This document shows, one piece after another, positions 1-7,352 of a stretch of DNA of 10,652 bases. Position 1 is the stretch's first letter, and the number at the start of each line of letters is the position of its first letter. A program made the position numbers and the translations under genes. Origin of the DNA: Bacteroidales bacterium UBA2295 (GTDB lineage: Bacteria > Bacteroidota > Bacteroidia > Bacteroidales > Tenuifilaceae); assembly GCA_002345825.1 (NCBI GenBank), contig DDWD01000062.1, forward strand, positions 1-10,652. The letters run 5' to 3'. A model generated the notes under the pieces. It saw only the letters and a list, made by a program, of their open reading frames with translations, made no database searches and was not told the DNA's origin.

Positions 1-50
1 CAAGCACCGACGAGTCGATGCTTGAAATTGAGGAAGAGGCTGTGGTTTAA
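1..50 (+). CDS. C-terminal tail of upstream gene, probably topoisomerase IV subunit B (partial)
   Basis: An open frame enters from the left edge and ends with TAA at 48-50; the visible residues are STDESMLEIEEEAVV. The stop lies 37 nt before the parC start on the same strand. In Bacteroidota parE usually sits directly upstream of parC, so this is probably the acidic C-terminus of ParE, which carries the ATPase half of topoisomerase IV. That identity is inferred from gene order only. The 15 residues contain no diagnostic motif. Confidence 0.55.
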   Translation, partial: STDESMLEIEEEAVV

Positions 51-87
51 CAATTATTTACCTTAGCAAGAAATAGCAACACATACA

Positions 88-2742
88 ATGCAATTCGACG
101 ACTTTGAAGCGGAAGATTTACTGAATGGCGATGGCACCCGAAAAACCTCCACAGAGGAGCACAATCGGATAGCCAAGCTAACTGGCGATGGTGCAAAAAA
201 GGTTCAAGTTTCGGGTATGTTCAAGGAATGGTTTCTCGATTACGCCTCGTACGTAATCCTCGAGCGAGCCGTTCCTCACCTCGACGATGGGCTAAAGCCT
301 GTACAGCGACGCATACTACACTCGATGAAACGCCTTGACGATGGGCGTTACAACAAGGTGGCCAATATCATAGGTTACACCATGCAGTACCACCCACACG
401 GCGATGCTTCCATTGGCGATGCCTTGGTGCAGCTTGGCCAGAAGGATCTGCTAATAGATATGCAGGGTAACTGGGGTAACATTCTAACTGGCGATGGTGC
501 AGCTGCACCCCGTTACATTGAGGCTCGGCTATCGAAATTTGCACTCGATGTGGTGTTCAACCCAAAAACCACCGAGTGGATGCTCACCTACGATGGCCGT
601 AACCAAGAACCCGTCACACTCCCGCTAAAGTTCCCTTTGCTTCTTGCACAAGGCGTTGAGGGTATTGCGGTTGGCTTAGCCTCTAAAATATTACCCCACA
701 ATTTCAACGAGATAATTGATGCCGCCATACTACACCTAAAGGGAAAGGATTTTGAGCTATACCCCGACTTCCCCACCGGAGGTTATATCGATTGCTCGCG
801 TTACAACGATGGATTACGTGGTGGGGCAGTTAAGATTAGAGCTAAGATTGAGAAACTCGACCGAAAAACGCTGGTAATAAAGGATATTCCGTTTAGCAAA
901 ACCACCACCACGCTTATCGACTCCATACTTAAGGCCAACGATAAGGGCAAAATCAAGATAAAAAAGATAGACGACAACACGGCGCAAAACGTGGAAATCC
1001 ACATCCACCTTTCGCCCGACATTTCGCCCGACAAAACCATTGACGCACTATACGCCTTTACCGATTGCGAAATTTCGCTATCGCCCAACTCATGCATTAT
1101 TTACGATAACAAGCCCCGCTTTATGGGGGTTAAGGAGATTCTGCGAACATCGGTGGAGCGAACCAAGTACCTGCTTACCCGTGAGCTGGAGATAAGGCTA
1201 AGCGAGCTAGAAGAGAACTGGCATATGTCGTCGCTCGAGAAGATTTTTATTGAGAATCGAATATACATCACCATTGAGGATTGCGAAACGTGGGAATCGG
1301 TTATTGAAACCATCGACAGGGGCCTAGAGCCATTTAAGAATTTGCTAAGGCGAGAGATCACCCGCGACGATATCGTCAAACTAACCGAGATTAAGATTAA
1401 GAGAATATCGAAGTTTGACTCCTTTAAGGCCAACGAGCAGATAAAAGGACTTGAGGAGGAGATGGAAGAGGTGAAGAACCACCTGGCCAATATCGTGGCA
1501 TATGCAATCAACTACTTTCAGCAAATAATAAAGAAGTACGGCAAGGGTCGCGAGCGCAAGACAGAGATCCGCAGCTTCGACACCATTGAGGCTACTAAAG
1601 TAGTTGTTGCCAACGAAAAACTATACGTAAATCGCGAGGAGGGTTTCTTTGGCACAGCGCTTAAAAAGGATGAGTTTGTTGGCGAGTGCTCCGACATCGA
1701 CGAAGTGATTGTAATACTGAAAAACGGTAAGTACATCATAACCAAAGTTTCCGAGAAAGCTTTCTTCGGAAAAAACATTCAGCACATATCGGTATTTAAG
1801 CGTAACGACACCCGTACAATATACAATGTGCTTTACCGCGATGGGCGCAATGGGGCCATCATGATGAAACGATGCGCCATAACAGGTGTTACGCGCGATA
1901 AGGAGTACAACATAACCAAGGGCACAGAGGGGTCGGAGCTTATCTATTTAAGCTACAACCCCAACGGTGAGGCTGAGTTGCTAAAAGTTTTCCTTAAGCC
2001 ACGCCCAAGGCTACGGAGCCTTATTATGGAGCTTGATTTTAGTCAACTTGTAATTAAAGGTCGCCAGTCGCAAGGGAACATTTTTACCCGATATGCAATC
2101 CACAAGGTACAAGTAAAGGAGAAGATTGGCAGCACGCTGGGTGGTATAAAGGTTTGGTTCGACTGGGATGTATTCCGACTTAATAACGATGGCCGAGGCG
2201 AACTGATTGGCGAGTTCCAATCGAACGATAGATTACTAGTAGTAACCAAGGATGGGGAGTACTACTTATCGGGGATTGACCCTTCGACCCACTTTGCCGA
2301 TAATATCCTACTAATTGAAAAGTACAAAGAGGAGAAGGTGTTTTCCGCAACCTACTTTGATGGTGAACAAGGTTTTTACTACGTAAAACGATTTACCATT
2401 GAAGCAACTGACAGACCTCAGTGTTTTATATCCAACGGCGGAAAGTCGCGTCTAGTAGAGGTAAACGATGACACCTACCCTTGCTTAATGGTAACCTTTG
2501 GCGGGAAAAATTCGAGTAAAGAGCCCGAGCAAATAGATGTTGAAGAATTCATTGGAGTGAAAAGCCACAAGGCCAAGGGCAAGCGGATTTCAAGCTTAGA
2601 AGTAAAAACTGCCAAGTTTGTTGAGCCACTTCAAAAGGAGGAGGAGATTCCTGCCGATGATATTATCCCTAGCGAAACACAAGATCACAACGAAGGCAAA
2701 GATGGTAGTGATAGCGCATCCCAAATGACCCTAGAACTATAA
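88..2742 (+). CDS. parC: DNA topoisomerase IV subunit A (ParC)
   Basis: ParC is the DNA-cleaving and rejoining subunit of topoisomerase IV, which with ParE decatenates sister chromosomes and relaxes supercoils in the cytoplasm. The 884-residue product has a winged-helix breakage domain with the conserved run LDDGLKPVQRRILHSM near residues 65-80, the quinolone-pocket motif YHPHGD at 101-106 and the catalytic tyrosine Tyr143 within AAPRYIEARLSKFA. A coiled-coil-like stretch lies near 445-475, and a C-terminal beta-pinwheel-like domain covers roughly 520-820. No QRRGxKG GyrA box is present, which favours ParC over GyrA. It is longer than E. coli ParC (752 residues), as is usual in Bacteroidota, and has an acidic tail from about 845 to the end. 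The ATG at 88 gives a 40-residue leader before the conserved core; Met44 would be too close to the core. Position 107 is Ala where E. coli ParC has Ser80, and the last six residues are QMTLEL. It is probably cotranscribed with the upstream gene and aroK. Confidence 0.96.
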   Translation: MQFDDFEAEDLLNGDGTRKTSTEEHNRIAKLTGDGAKKVQVSGMFKEWFLDYASYVILERAVPHLDDGLKPVQRRILHSMKRLDDGRYNKVANIIGYTMQYHPHGDASIGDALVQLGQKDLLIDMQGNWGNILTGDGAAAPRYIEARLSKFALDVVFNPKTTEWMLTYDGRNQEPVTLPLKFPLLLAQGVEGIAVGLASKILPHNFNEIIDAAILHLKGKDFELYPDFPTGGYIDCSRYNDGLRGGAVKIRAKIEKLDRKTLVIKDIPFSKTTTTLIDSILKANDKGKIKIKKIDDNTAQNVEIHIHLSPDISPDKTIDALYAFTDCEISLSPNSCIIYDNKPRFMGVKEILRTSVERTKYLLTRELEIRLSELEENWHMSSLEKIFIENRIYITIEDCETWESVIETIDRGLEPFKNLLRREITRDDIVKLTEIKIKRISKFDSFKANEQIKGLEEEMEEVKNHLANIVAYAINYFQQIIKKYGKGRERKTEIRSFDTIEATKVVVANEKLYVNREEGFFGTALKKDEFVGECSDIDEVIVILKNGKYIITKVSEKAFFGKNIQHISVFKRNDTRTIYNVLYRDGRNGAIMMKRCAITGVTRDKEYNITKGTEGSELIYLSYNPNGEAELLKVFLKPRPRLRSLIMELDFSQLVIKGRQSQGNIFTRYAIHKVQVKEKIGSTLGGIKVWFDWDVFRLNNDGRGELIGEFQSNDRLLVVTKDGEYYLSGIDPSTHFADNILLIEKYKEEKVFSATYFDGEQGFYYVKRFTIEATDRPQCFISNGGKSRLVEVNDDTYPCLMVTFGGKNSSKEPEQIDVEEFIGVKSHKAKGKRISSLEVKTAKFVEPLQKEEEIPADDIIPSETQDHNEGKDGSDSASQMTLEL

Positions 2743-2806
2743 TATCAGCATAAAGCAAGGCTTGCAAGAGGACAAACCACAACCTAATCCATAAATGTTG
2801 TACCCC

Positions 2807-3319
2807 ATGAAAGTATTTCTAATTGGGTTTATGGCCAGCGGCAAAACCACCATTGGTGGAGAACTGGCCAAGGAGATGAACTTCAGGTTTATTGACCTTG
2901 ATCATTACATCGAAGAGCAGGAAGGCCAATCAATTAAGGCTATCTTCGAACTCCATGGTGAGGATAAATTCAGAGAATTAGAGAACAAGGCCCTGAGGGA
3001 CATTTCGGCAATGGATGAGGATATGGTAGTTGCTTCGGGTGGCGGAACTTCCTGTTTTTACAACAGTGTGGATTTTATGAACAAGGTGGGCATAACAGTT
3101 TACCTCAGAGCAGAGGTTGAAGAGCTGCTGGCAAGGTTGATTGATGCAAAAACCGAAAGACCTTTGCTATGGGGAAAAAGCAAGGATGAGCTGAACAATT
3201 ACATCATCAGGGTACTTGACGAACGGAAAAAGTACTACGAAAAGGCAAAAATCACAGTTCTAATAAGCGAAGTTGATACAGCTTCGCTTGCTCAAACCAT
3301 AAGAGCAGCCTGCCAATAA
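2807..3319 (+). CDS. aroK: Shikimate kinase
   Basis: This enzyme phosphorylates shikimate with ATP to shikimate 3-phosphate, the fifth step of the chorismate pathway to aromatic amino acids, in the cytoplasm. From the chosen ATG (MKVFLIGFMASGKTT) the protein has 170 residues, typical of the family. An ATG 12 nt upstream at 2795 would add only MLYP and cannot be excluded. In the longer numbering the P-loop GFMASGKTT spans 11-19, the DLD shikimate-site motif is 34-36, FRELE with the substrate Arg60 follows, the GGG loop is 82-84, the lid ERPLL includes Arg122, and Arg144 lies in DERKKYY. All expected functional positions are present. The gene starts 64 nt after parC on the same strand with no clear terminator between, so the two are probably cotranscribed. 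It converges on the M14 peptidase gene, with a short AT-rich hairpin between them. Confidence 0.95.
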   Translation: MKVFLIGFMASGKTTIGGELAKEMNFRFIDLDHYIEEQEGQSIKAIFELHGEDKFRELENKALRDISAMDEDMVVASGGGTSCFYNSVDFMNKVGITVYLRAEVEELLARLIDAKTERPLLWGKSKDELNNYIIRVLDERKKYYEKAKITVLISEVDTASLAQTIRAACQ

Positions 3320-3346
3320 TCACATTACCCTTTCATTCCATTTACA

Positions 3347-3363
3347 TTTCAAAGGCTTTGAAA
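3347..3363. terminator. Weak hairpin between convergent aroK and M14 peptidase genes
   Basis: TTTCAAA at 3347-3353 and TTTGAAA at 3357-3363 form a 7-bp AT-rich stem with loop GGC. It lies in the 60-nt gap between two convergent stops (3319 and 3382 side) and could serve both directions. The stem is weak and no long T-run follows on either strand, so the assignment as a terminator rests mainly on position. Confidence 0.35.
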
Positions 3364-3379
3364 CAAAAATCTTTTGGAA

Positions 3380-4507
3380 TTACCTTAGCCTATCGAGCAC
3401 AAACAACACTGGTCCCAGGATGCTCTCACCTAACCTCAATGACCGATCGGACGACCAACCAAAGTTCCTGTCGGGGAGGTTTGCATTATCCTTAAAGGGC
3501 ATTTCAATGGTCATCGACATGCACTTAAAGTGCTCACCTACAAACTTAGATCCGATGTTAAGATTTGCCTTACCGGGATCGTTTTTGGGATACCCCTGCT
3601 CGGTTTGAAAATCGGGGCTATACTCAACCCACTTGGCAAGGAAATTTTCTTGCAACCACTTTAACCGCTCATCGTAGGATGGTATTCCCTCAATTCCTGA
3701 GGCAAAAGAGTAAGGTAGTCCCTCATCGGCATGAATATCGAGAAACATATCGACTCCCACCTCTTCCATCTTTTTCCGAACGTAATGCACCTCGGGGCAT
3801 AGCTCAACATCGGGTTTAGCCCACTCCCGATTTAAGTTCTTTCCTGCAGCATTAACCCTTAAGTTACCAGCAACTGCCCCGTCGATATTCATATTGGGAA
3901 CAAGGTAAAAGACTGCCTTAGAGAGTAATGTACGCGATACGGGATCGCTCTCATCGATCAGTCGCTCAATTAGCCCTTGCATAAACCACTCGGCCTGTGG
4001 TTCGCCAGGATGCTGGCGAGCAACTATCCATATTTTCTTTTTATTCTCGTCGGGCTCACCAATTACAAGCAAATCGATATCGCGCCCCTCAACCGTTTCG
4101 CCTAAAAGTTCAGTAACGCAAAGTGGAGATAGCTGAACGGCACTAATCAAATCCAAATGCTGATCGTAGGTGTAAGGTGTAGAGTATGCAAAAAACATAG
4201 AGTTTTCAACGGGAGTGTGCTCAAAGCTGAGCACGCCGTCACTGTAGGTTGTAGGTACACAGAACCAGGTTACCCTATCGTATGACGCATAAACATTATA
4301 GCCAGGCCAACCTTCGGGATAACTGGCCTTGGCTGCATTCTCGATGCTAAACTTGCAGGGAAATCCTTCGGCACCGTGCAAGCGGAAATAAAACCACTGA
4401 AAGGTTTCGGCATAGGTGTCGCGCCTTATTTTAAGCCTTATATTATCGTGTTTTTCGGCGTTAACAATTTCAATATTGCCACTATCAAAATTTGATGAGA
4501 TTTTCAT
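3380..4507 (-). CDS. M14 metallopeptidase, cytosolic-carboxypeptidase-like (CCP)
   Basis: This is a predicted zinc carboxypeptidase of the M14 cytosolic carboxypeptidase-like group; its substrate is unknown. From the ATG complement at 4505-4507 (MKISSNFDSG) it has 375 residues. An N-terminal beta-rich domain covers about 1-115, and the M14 catalytic domain follows. Zinc ligands are visible as His166 and Glu169 in RQHPGEPQAEW and His259 in DIHADE. The substrate-binding region is PNMNIDG...NLNREW (about 204-229), and the likely catalytic base is Glu335 in MTIEMPF. There is no signal peptide, so it acts in the cytosol. The same frame stays open to 4648, but those 47 extra codons lie largely within the 3' end of lptB and precede the conserved N-domain, so they are rejected. 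The gene starts 40 nt after the lptB stop, which suggests cotranscription. Eukaryotic CCPs remove C-terminal glutamates; whether this one does is not shown. Confidence 0.9.
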   Translation of the reverse strand: MKISSNFDSGNIEIVNAEKHDNIRLKIRRDTYAETFQWFYFRLHGAEGFPCKFSIENAAKASYPEGWPGYNVYASYDRVTWFCVPTTYSDGVLSFEHTPVENSMFFAYSTPYTYDQHLDLISAVQLSPLCVTELLGETVEGRDIDLLVIGEPDENKKKIWIVARQHPGEPQAEWFMQGLIERLIDESDPVSRTLLSKAVFYLVPNMNIDGAVAGNLRVNAAGKNLNREWAKPDVELCPEVHYVRKKMEEVGVDMFLDIHADEGLPYSFASGIEGIPSYDERLKWLQENFLAKWVEYSPDFQTEQGYPKNDPGKANLNIGSKFVGEHFKCMSMTIEMPFKDNANLPDRNFGWSSDRSLRLGESILGPVLFVLDRLR

Positions 4508-4547
4508 AATAAACTGTTTTTGTGGTTTCCCCCCACGTATTGCATTT

Positions 4548-5285
4548 TTATCGTCGGAGTTCAAAATTCTGTCCAAGATACACCTTCCGTACTTCTGGGT
4601 CTTCTGCGAGTTCCTCGGCAGTCCCCGCTTTAAGGATATCTCCCTCAAAAAGCAGGTAAGCCCTATCGGTAATGGTTAGCGTTTCGTGCACGTTATGATC
4701 GGTAATTAGAATTCCAATATTCTTGTCCTTAAGTTTAGCCACAATTGCCTGAATATCTTCAACTGCAATGGGATCGACACCAGCAAACGGCTCATCGAGC
4801 AGGATAAATTTGGGCTCTAGAGCTAATGCGCGAGCAATCTCTGTACGCCTACGCTCACCTCCGCTAAGCTGTATCCCCATACTTTTTCTAATTTTCTGCA
4901 ACCCAAACTCATCGAGCAGCAACTCCACCTTTTCGCGCTGGTACTCCTTAGTAAAAGTTGTCATCTCCAAAACGGCCTTCAGGTTGTCCTCTACGCTAAG
5001 GTTACGAAACACAGATGCCTCCTGGGCCAAGTAGCCAATCCCGCGTTGTGCTCTACGGTACACAGGCTCTCGGGTGATTTCAATATCGTTGAGAAAAATT
5101 TTTCCTGCATTGGGCGTAACTAAACCCACAATCATATAAAAAGTAGTGGTTTTGCCTGCGCCATTGGGTCCAAGCAACCCAACAATTTCGCCCTGGCTTA
5201 CCTCAACCGAAGCACCTTTAACAACAGTTCTTGAACGATATCTCTTGACAAGACTCTGTGTATGCAGCCTCATTCTTTCATCCAT
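4548..5285 (-). CDS. lptB: LPS export ABC transporter ATP-binding protein LptB
   Basis: LptB is the cytoplasmic ATPase of LptB2FG, which extracts lipopolysaccharide from the inner membrane and drives it along the Lpt bridge to the cell surface. From the ATG complement at 5283-5285 (MDERMRLHTQ) the protein has 245 residues, close to E. coli LptB (241). Visible motifs are Walker A GPNGAGKTT at 39-47, Q-loop Gln88 in YLAQEASVF, signature LSGGE at 140-144, Walker B ILLDEP with Glu165, and H-loop His197 in ITDHNVHETL. The run DHNVxET after Walker B is characteristic of LptB among ABC ATPases. A second in-frame ATG at 5273 (MRLHTQSL) is equally plausible. The open frame to 5357 adds 24 residues unlike the family and crosses a putative promoter box, so it is rejected. 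lptF/lptG are not in this window. The M14 peptidase follows in the same direction. Confidence 0.94.
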   Translation of the reverse strand: MDERMRLHTQSLVKRYRSRTVVKGASVEVSQGEIVGLLGPNGAGKTTTFYMIVGLVTPNAGKIFLNDIEITREPVYRRAQRGIGYLAQEASVFRNLSVEDNLKAVLEMTTFTKEYQREKVELLLDEFGLQKIRKSMGIQLSGGERRRTEIARALALEPKFILLDEPFAGVDPIAVEDIQAIVAKLKDKNIGILITDHNVHETLTITDRAYLLFEGDILKAGTAEELAEDPEVRKVYLGQNFELRR

Positions 5286-5302
5286 AGCATAATGATTTTC
5301 GA

Positions 5303-5310
5303 CAAAATTA
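5303..5310 (-). promoter_or_regulatory. Possible -7 box for lptB
   Basis: On the minus strand this reads TAATTTTG, an exact match to the Bacteroidota -7 element TAnnTTTG. Initiation would fall about 10-13 nt before the 5285 start. The nearest TTG that could be a -33 element (GTTGG) is about 26 nt upstream, longer than the usual spacing, so support is partial. If real, it excludes the longer lptB reading frame from 5357. Confidence 0.33.
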
Positions 5311-5479
5311 GCAAAATTGAGCAATATATCGTTGTGCCAACTGGCTATTAACTCCAAGGTAGGCTTTACACTTTTTTATGATTTAAGCAAACCGCCAAAT
5401 AGGCATTACACCCCATTTTTCCATCAACATTATCCTCCTCACACCTCATACAATTGATAATGAGAGCCGGATTTGCCAA

Positions 5480-5497
5480 ATATGTTTCTTAACATAT
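5480..5497. promoter_or_regulatory. Inverted repeat, possible operator
   Basis: ATATGTT at 5480-5486 and AACATAT at 5491-5497 are exactly complementary with a 4-nt spacer. The 18-bp span fits a dimeric helix-turn-helix regulator, but it lies about 90-100 nt upstream of the predicted GTPase promoter. In AT-rich sequence such a repeat can arise by chance. Confidence 0.25.
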
Positions 5498-5583
5498 GCT
5501 ATATAACACCCGAAAAAACAAGCATTTACACACCAAAAACACCCCCAAATAAATTGGATGATTCATTTTTTTTTACTAAACCT

Positions 5584-5612
5584 TTTGCCAGAAATTTAAA
5601 CTTATAATTTTG
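5584..5612 (+). promoter_or_regulatory. Bacteroidota-type promoter for the COG2403 GTPase gene
   Basis: TTTG at 5584-5587 and TAATTTTG at 5605-5612 are separated by 17 nt, matching both the -33 (TTTG) and -7 (TAnnTTTG) elements of the Bacteroidota primary sigma factor. Initiation is expected near 5618-5620, giving an untranslated leader of about 65 nt before the ATG at 5684. It is the best promoter match in the window. Confidence 0.65.
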
Positions 5613-5683
5613 TTGGGCGTTTTCCATATCGCATTTACACCCAGTAGTAATATTATAGTTAAACAATTAAATCTAAAAGTTTT

Positions 5684-7024
5684 ATGAACAAACGAAATGT
5701 AATTATTATCGGTGCAGCCGGAAGGGATTTTCACAATTTTAACACCTTTTTCCGCAACAACGACCAGTACAACGTAGTAGCATTTACTGCTGCTCAGATT
5801 CCCGACATTGATGGCAGAAAATATCCAGCTGAGCTTGCCGGAGCTCTTTACCCCTCCGGTATCCCCATTGTAGCCGAGGAAGAACTTGAAAATCTCATTA
5901 AAGAGAAAAACGTACACGACTGTGTATTCTCATACAGCGATGTAAACTATTCACACGTAATGAAGATTAGCTCCGCTGTTAACGCTGCTGGTGCTAACTT
6001 TATGCTTCTGGGCCCTAACGAAACGATGGTAAAAAGTACCAAGCCTGTGGTTGCCGTGGTTGCTACGCGTACAGGTTGTGGTAAGTCGCAAACATCTCGT
6101 AAGGTTATTGAGCACCTTATGGATATGGGCCTTAAAGTGGTTGCCGTTCGCCACCCAATGCCTTACGGCGACTTGGTTGCTCAAAAGGTTCAGCGTTATG
6201 CTGAAGTTGGAGACTTAGCCAAGCACAAATGTACTATCGAGGAGATGGAAGAGTACGAACCACACGTAGTTCGCGGGAATGTTATTTATGCAGGTGTTGA
6301 TTACGAAGCCATCCTTCGCGATGCGGAGAAAGACCCATCAGGATGTGATGTAATACTTTGGGACGGTGGAAACAACGACTTTTCTTTCTACAAGCCCGAC
6401 CTAACCATCACTGTTGCTGACCCACACCGTGCGGGTAACGAAATTAACTACTACCCCGGTGAGGTGAACCTTCGCCTGGCCGATGTTGTAGTTATCAACA
6501 AGATGGACTCTGCTAGCCCCGAGGGAATCCAGACAGTTCGTGAGAGTATTGCTAGCCGAAACCCCAATGCAATTGTTGTTGATGGTGCTTCACCAATTTC
6601 TGTTGATAAGCCCGAACTTATCAAAGGTAAGCGTTGCCTAATTGTTGAGGATGGACCAACTCTGACCCACGGAAATATGAAGATTGGTGCCGGTACAGTT
6701 GCCGCCCGTAAATTTGGCTGTAGTCAAGAGGTTGATGCTAGGCCATTCCTTGTTGGTAAATTGAAGGAAACTTATGAGATATACCCAGAGATTGGACAAA
6801 TTCTTCCTGCTATGGGCTATGGCGAGCAGCAGCTTAAAGACCTTGAAGCTACCATTAACAATACCGATTGCGACACCGTAGTTATTGGTACTCCTATCGA
6901 TCTTTCGCGCATCATCAATATCAAGAAACCAACTGCCCGTGTATTCTACGATTTGGCAGAAATTGGCAAGCCAGACCTTAAAGGTGTTCTTGAAGATTTT
7001 GTAAAAAAGCACAACCTTAAGTAG
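5684..7024 (+). CDS. COG2403 P-loop GTPase, cyclic 2,3-diphosphoglycerate synthetase-like
   Basis: The 446-residue product resembles the COG2403 predicted GTPases, often annotated as cyclic 2,3-diphosphoglycerate synthetase after the methanogen enzyme that closes 2,3-DPG into its cyclic anhydride. The bacterial role is not established. An N-terminal Rossmann-like part (about 1-118) contains the family run GAAGRDFHNFN at 10-20. The nucleotide domain has P-loop TRTGCGKSQTS near 128-138, a Walker-B-like VILWDGGNND at 223-232, and a guanine-specificity motif NKMD at 272-275. No signal peptide or membrane segment is seen, so it is cytosolic. The gene stands alone: a good promoter upstream, a strong terminator just after the stop. 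Arginine is mostly CGT/CGC after the first few codons, while parC uses more CGA/AGG, which suggests strong expression. The family call is firm from motifs; the reaction is not. Confidence 0.88.
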   Translation: MNKRNVIIIGAAGRDFHNFNTFFRNNDQYNVVAFTAAQIPDIDGRKYPAELAGALYPSGIPIVAEEELENLIKEKNVHDCVFSYSDVNYSHVMKISSAVNAAGANFMLLGPNETMVKSTKPVVAVVATRTGCGKSQTSRKVIEHLMDMGLKVVAVRHPMPYGDLVAQKVQRYAEVGDLAKHKCTIEEMEEYEPHVVRGNVIYAGVDYEAILRDAEKDPSGCDVILWDGGNNDFSFYKPDLTITVADPHRAGNEINYYPGEVNLRLADVVVINKMDSASPEGIQTVRESIASRNPNAIVVDGASPISVDKPELIKGKRCLIVEDGPTLTHGNMKIGAGTVAARKFGCSQEVDARPFLVGKLKETYEIYPEIGQILPAMGYGEQQLKDLEATINNTDCDTVVIGTPIDLSRIINIKKPTARVFYDLAEIGKPDLKGVLEDFVKKHNLK

Positions 7025-7040
7025 CATTTTTTGTTTCTCA

Positions 7041-7083
7041 ATAATAAAGAGCCATCCAATGTTGGGTGGCTCTTCTTTATTAT
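7041..7083 (+). terminator. Intrinsic terminator after the COG2403 GTPase gene
   Basis: GAGCCATCC at 7049-7057 pairs with GGGTGGCTC at 7064-7072 (one G-U pair) around a 6-nt loop. The stem continues as ATAATAAA 7041-7048 with TTTATTAT 7076-7083 after a 3-nt TTC bulge. The T-rich descending arm serves rightward transcription. It lies 17 nt after the stop; the near-symmetric outer stem could also work leftward. Confidence 0.88.
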
Positions 7084-7203
7084 GTTCTTTACTAAATAGA
7101 GGTTGTAAAATTTACACACGCTCATAAAGACTGGCTGCAGTAGGCCATATCCGTTAAAGTGGGGCGCTATAAATTACGCTCATTATTGCACCCCTGTCTA
7201 TGC

Positions 7204-7223
7204 CCATAGCCGTCAGGCTATGG
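7204..7223. repeat. Perfect 8-bp hairpin at left end of the element
   Basis: CCATAGCC 7204-7211 and GGCTATGG 7216-7223 pair exactly around loop GTCA. It resembles REP-type palindromic units. The same left arm can instead pair with 7669-7680, so two alternative foldings compete. No T-run follows directly, so it is not a simple terminator. Confidence 0.65.
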
Positions 7224-7352
7224 ATGTTTATGTCTTGAAATTTAAGGATTATACGATTTTTTTTAATCGATGAGCAATCTGAAATGCGATAAAAGTCAAG
7301 GTGGGATGGGCTAGAGAATGCTAGTATCCGGCAATGAGCGAGGTGCGGTGGG

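Larger units (their letters stand above)
5358..5683. other. Divergent intergenic region between lptB and the COG2403 GTPase
   Basis: These 326 nt carry no convincing gene on either strand. The region is AT-rich. It holds the rightward promoter at 5584-5612 and a perfect 7-bp inverted repeat at 5480-5497 (ATATGTT, spacer TCTT, AACATAT), which could be an operator. Further upstream, 5380-5480 shows nothing I can name. Confidence 0.6.

Noticed and set aside
801..1778. Long antisense frames opposite parC (801-1097, 1101-1511, 1518-1778)
   Set aside because: They are hydrophobic/Ser-rich shadows of a strongly conserved gene, with no independent domain or promoter evidence.
2743..2794. GCAAG-G-CTTGC palindrome between parC and aroK as a terminator
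   Set aside because: Arms of 5 bp with a 1-nt spacer cannot form a stable hairpin and no T-run follows; the two genes look cotranscribed.
4508..4648. N-terminal 47-residue extension of the M14 peptidase
   Set aside because: Most of it overlaps the end of lptB in another frame, is Lys/Arg-rich and precedes the conserved N-domain that begins at the ATG at 4507.
5286..5357. 24-residue extension of LptB
   Set aside because: It is unlike LptB N-termini and crosses a TAnnTTTG box; the starts at 5285 or 5273 fit the family length.
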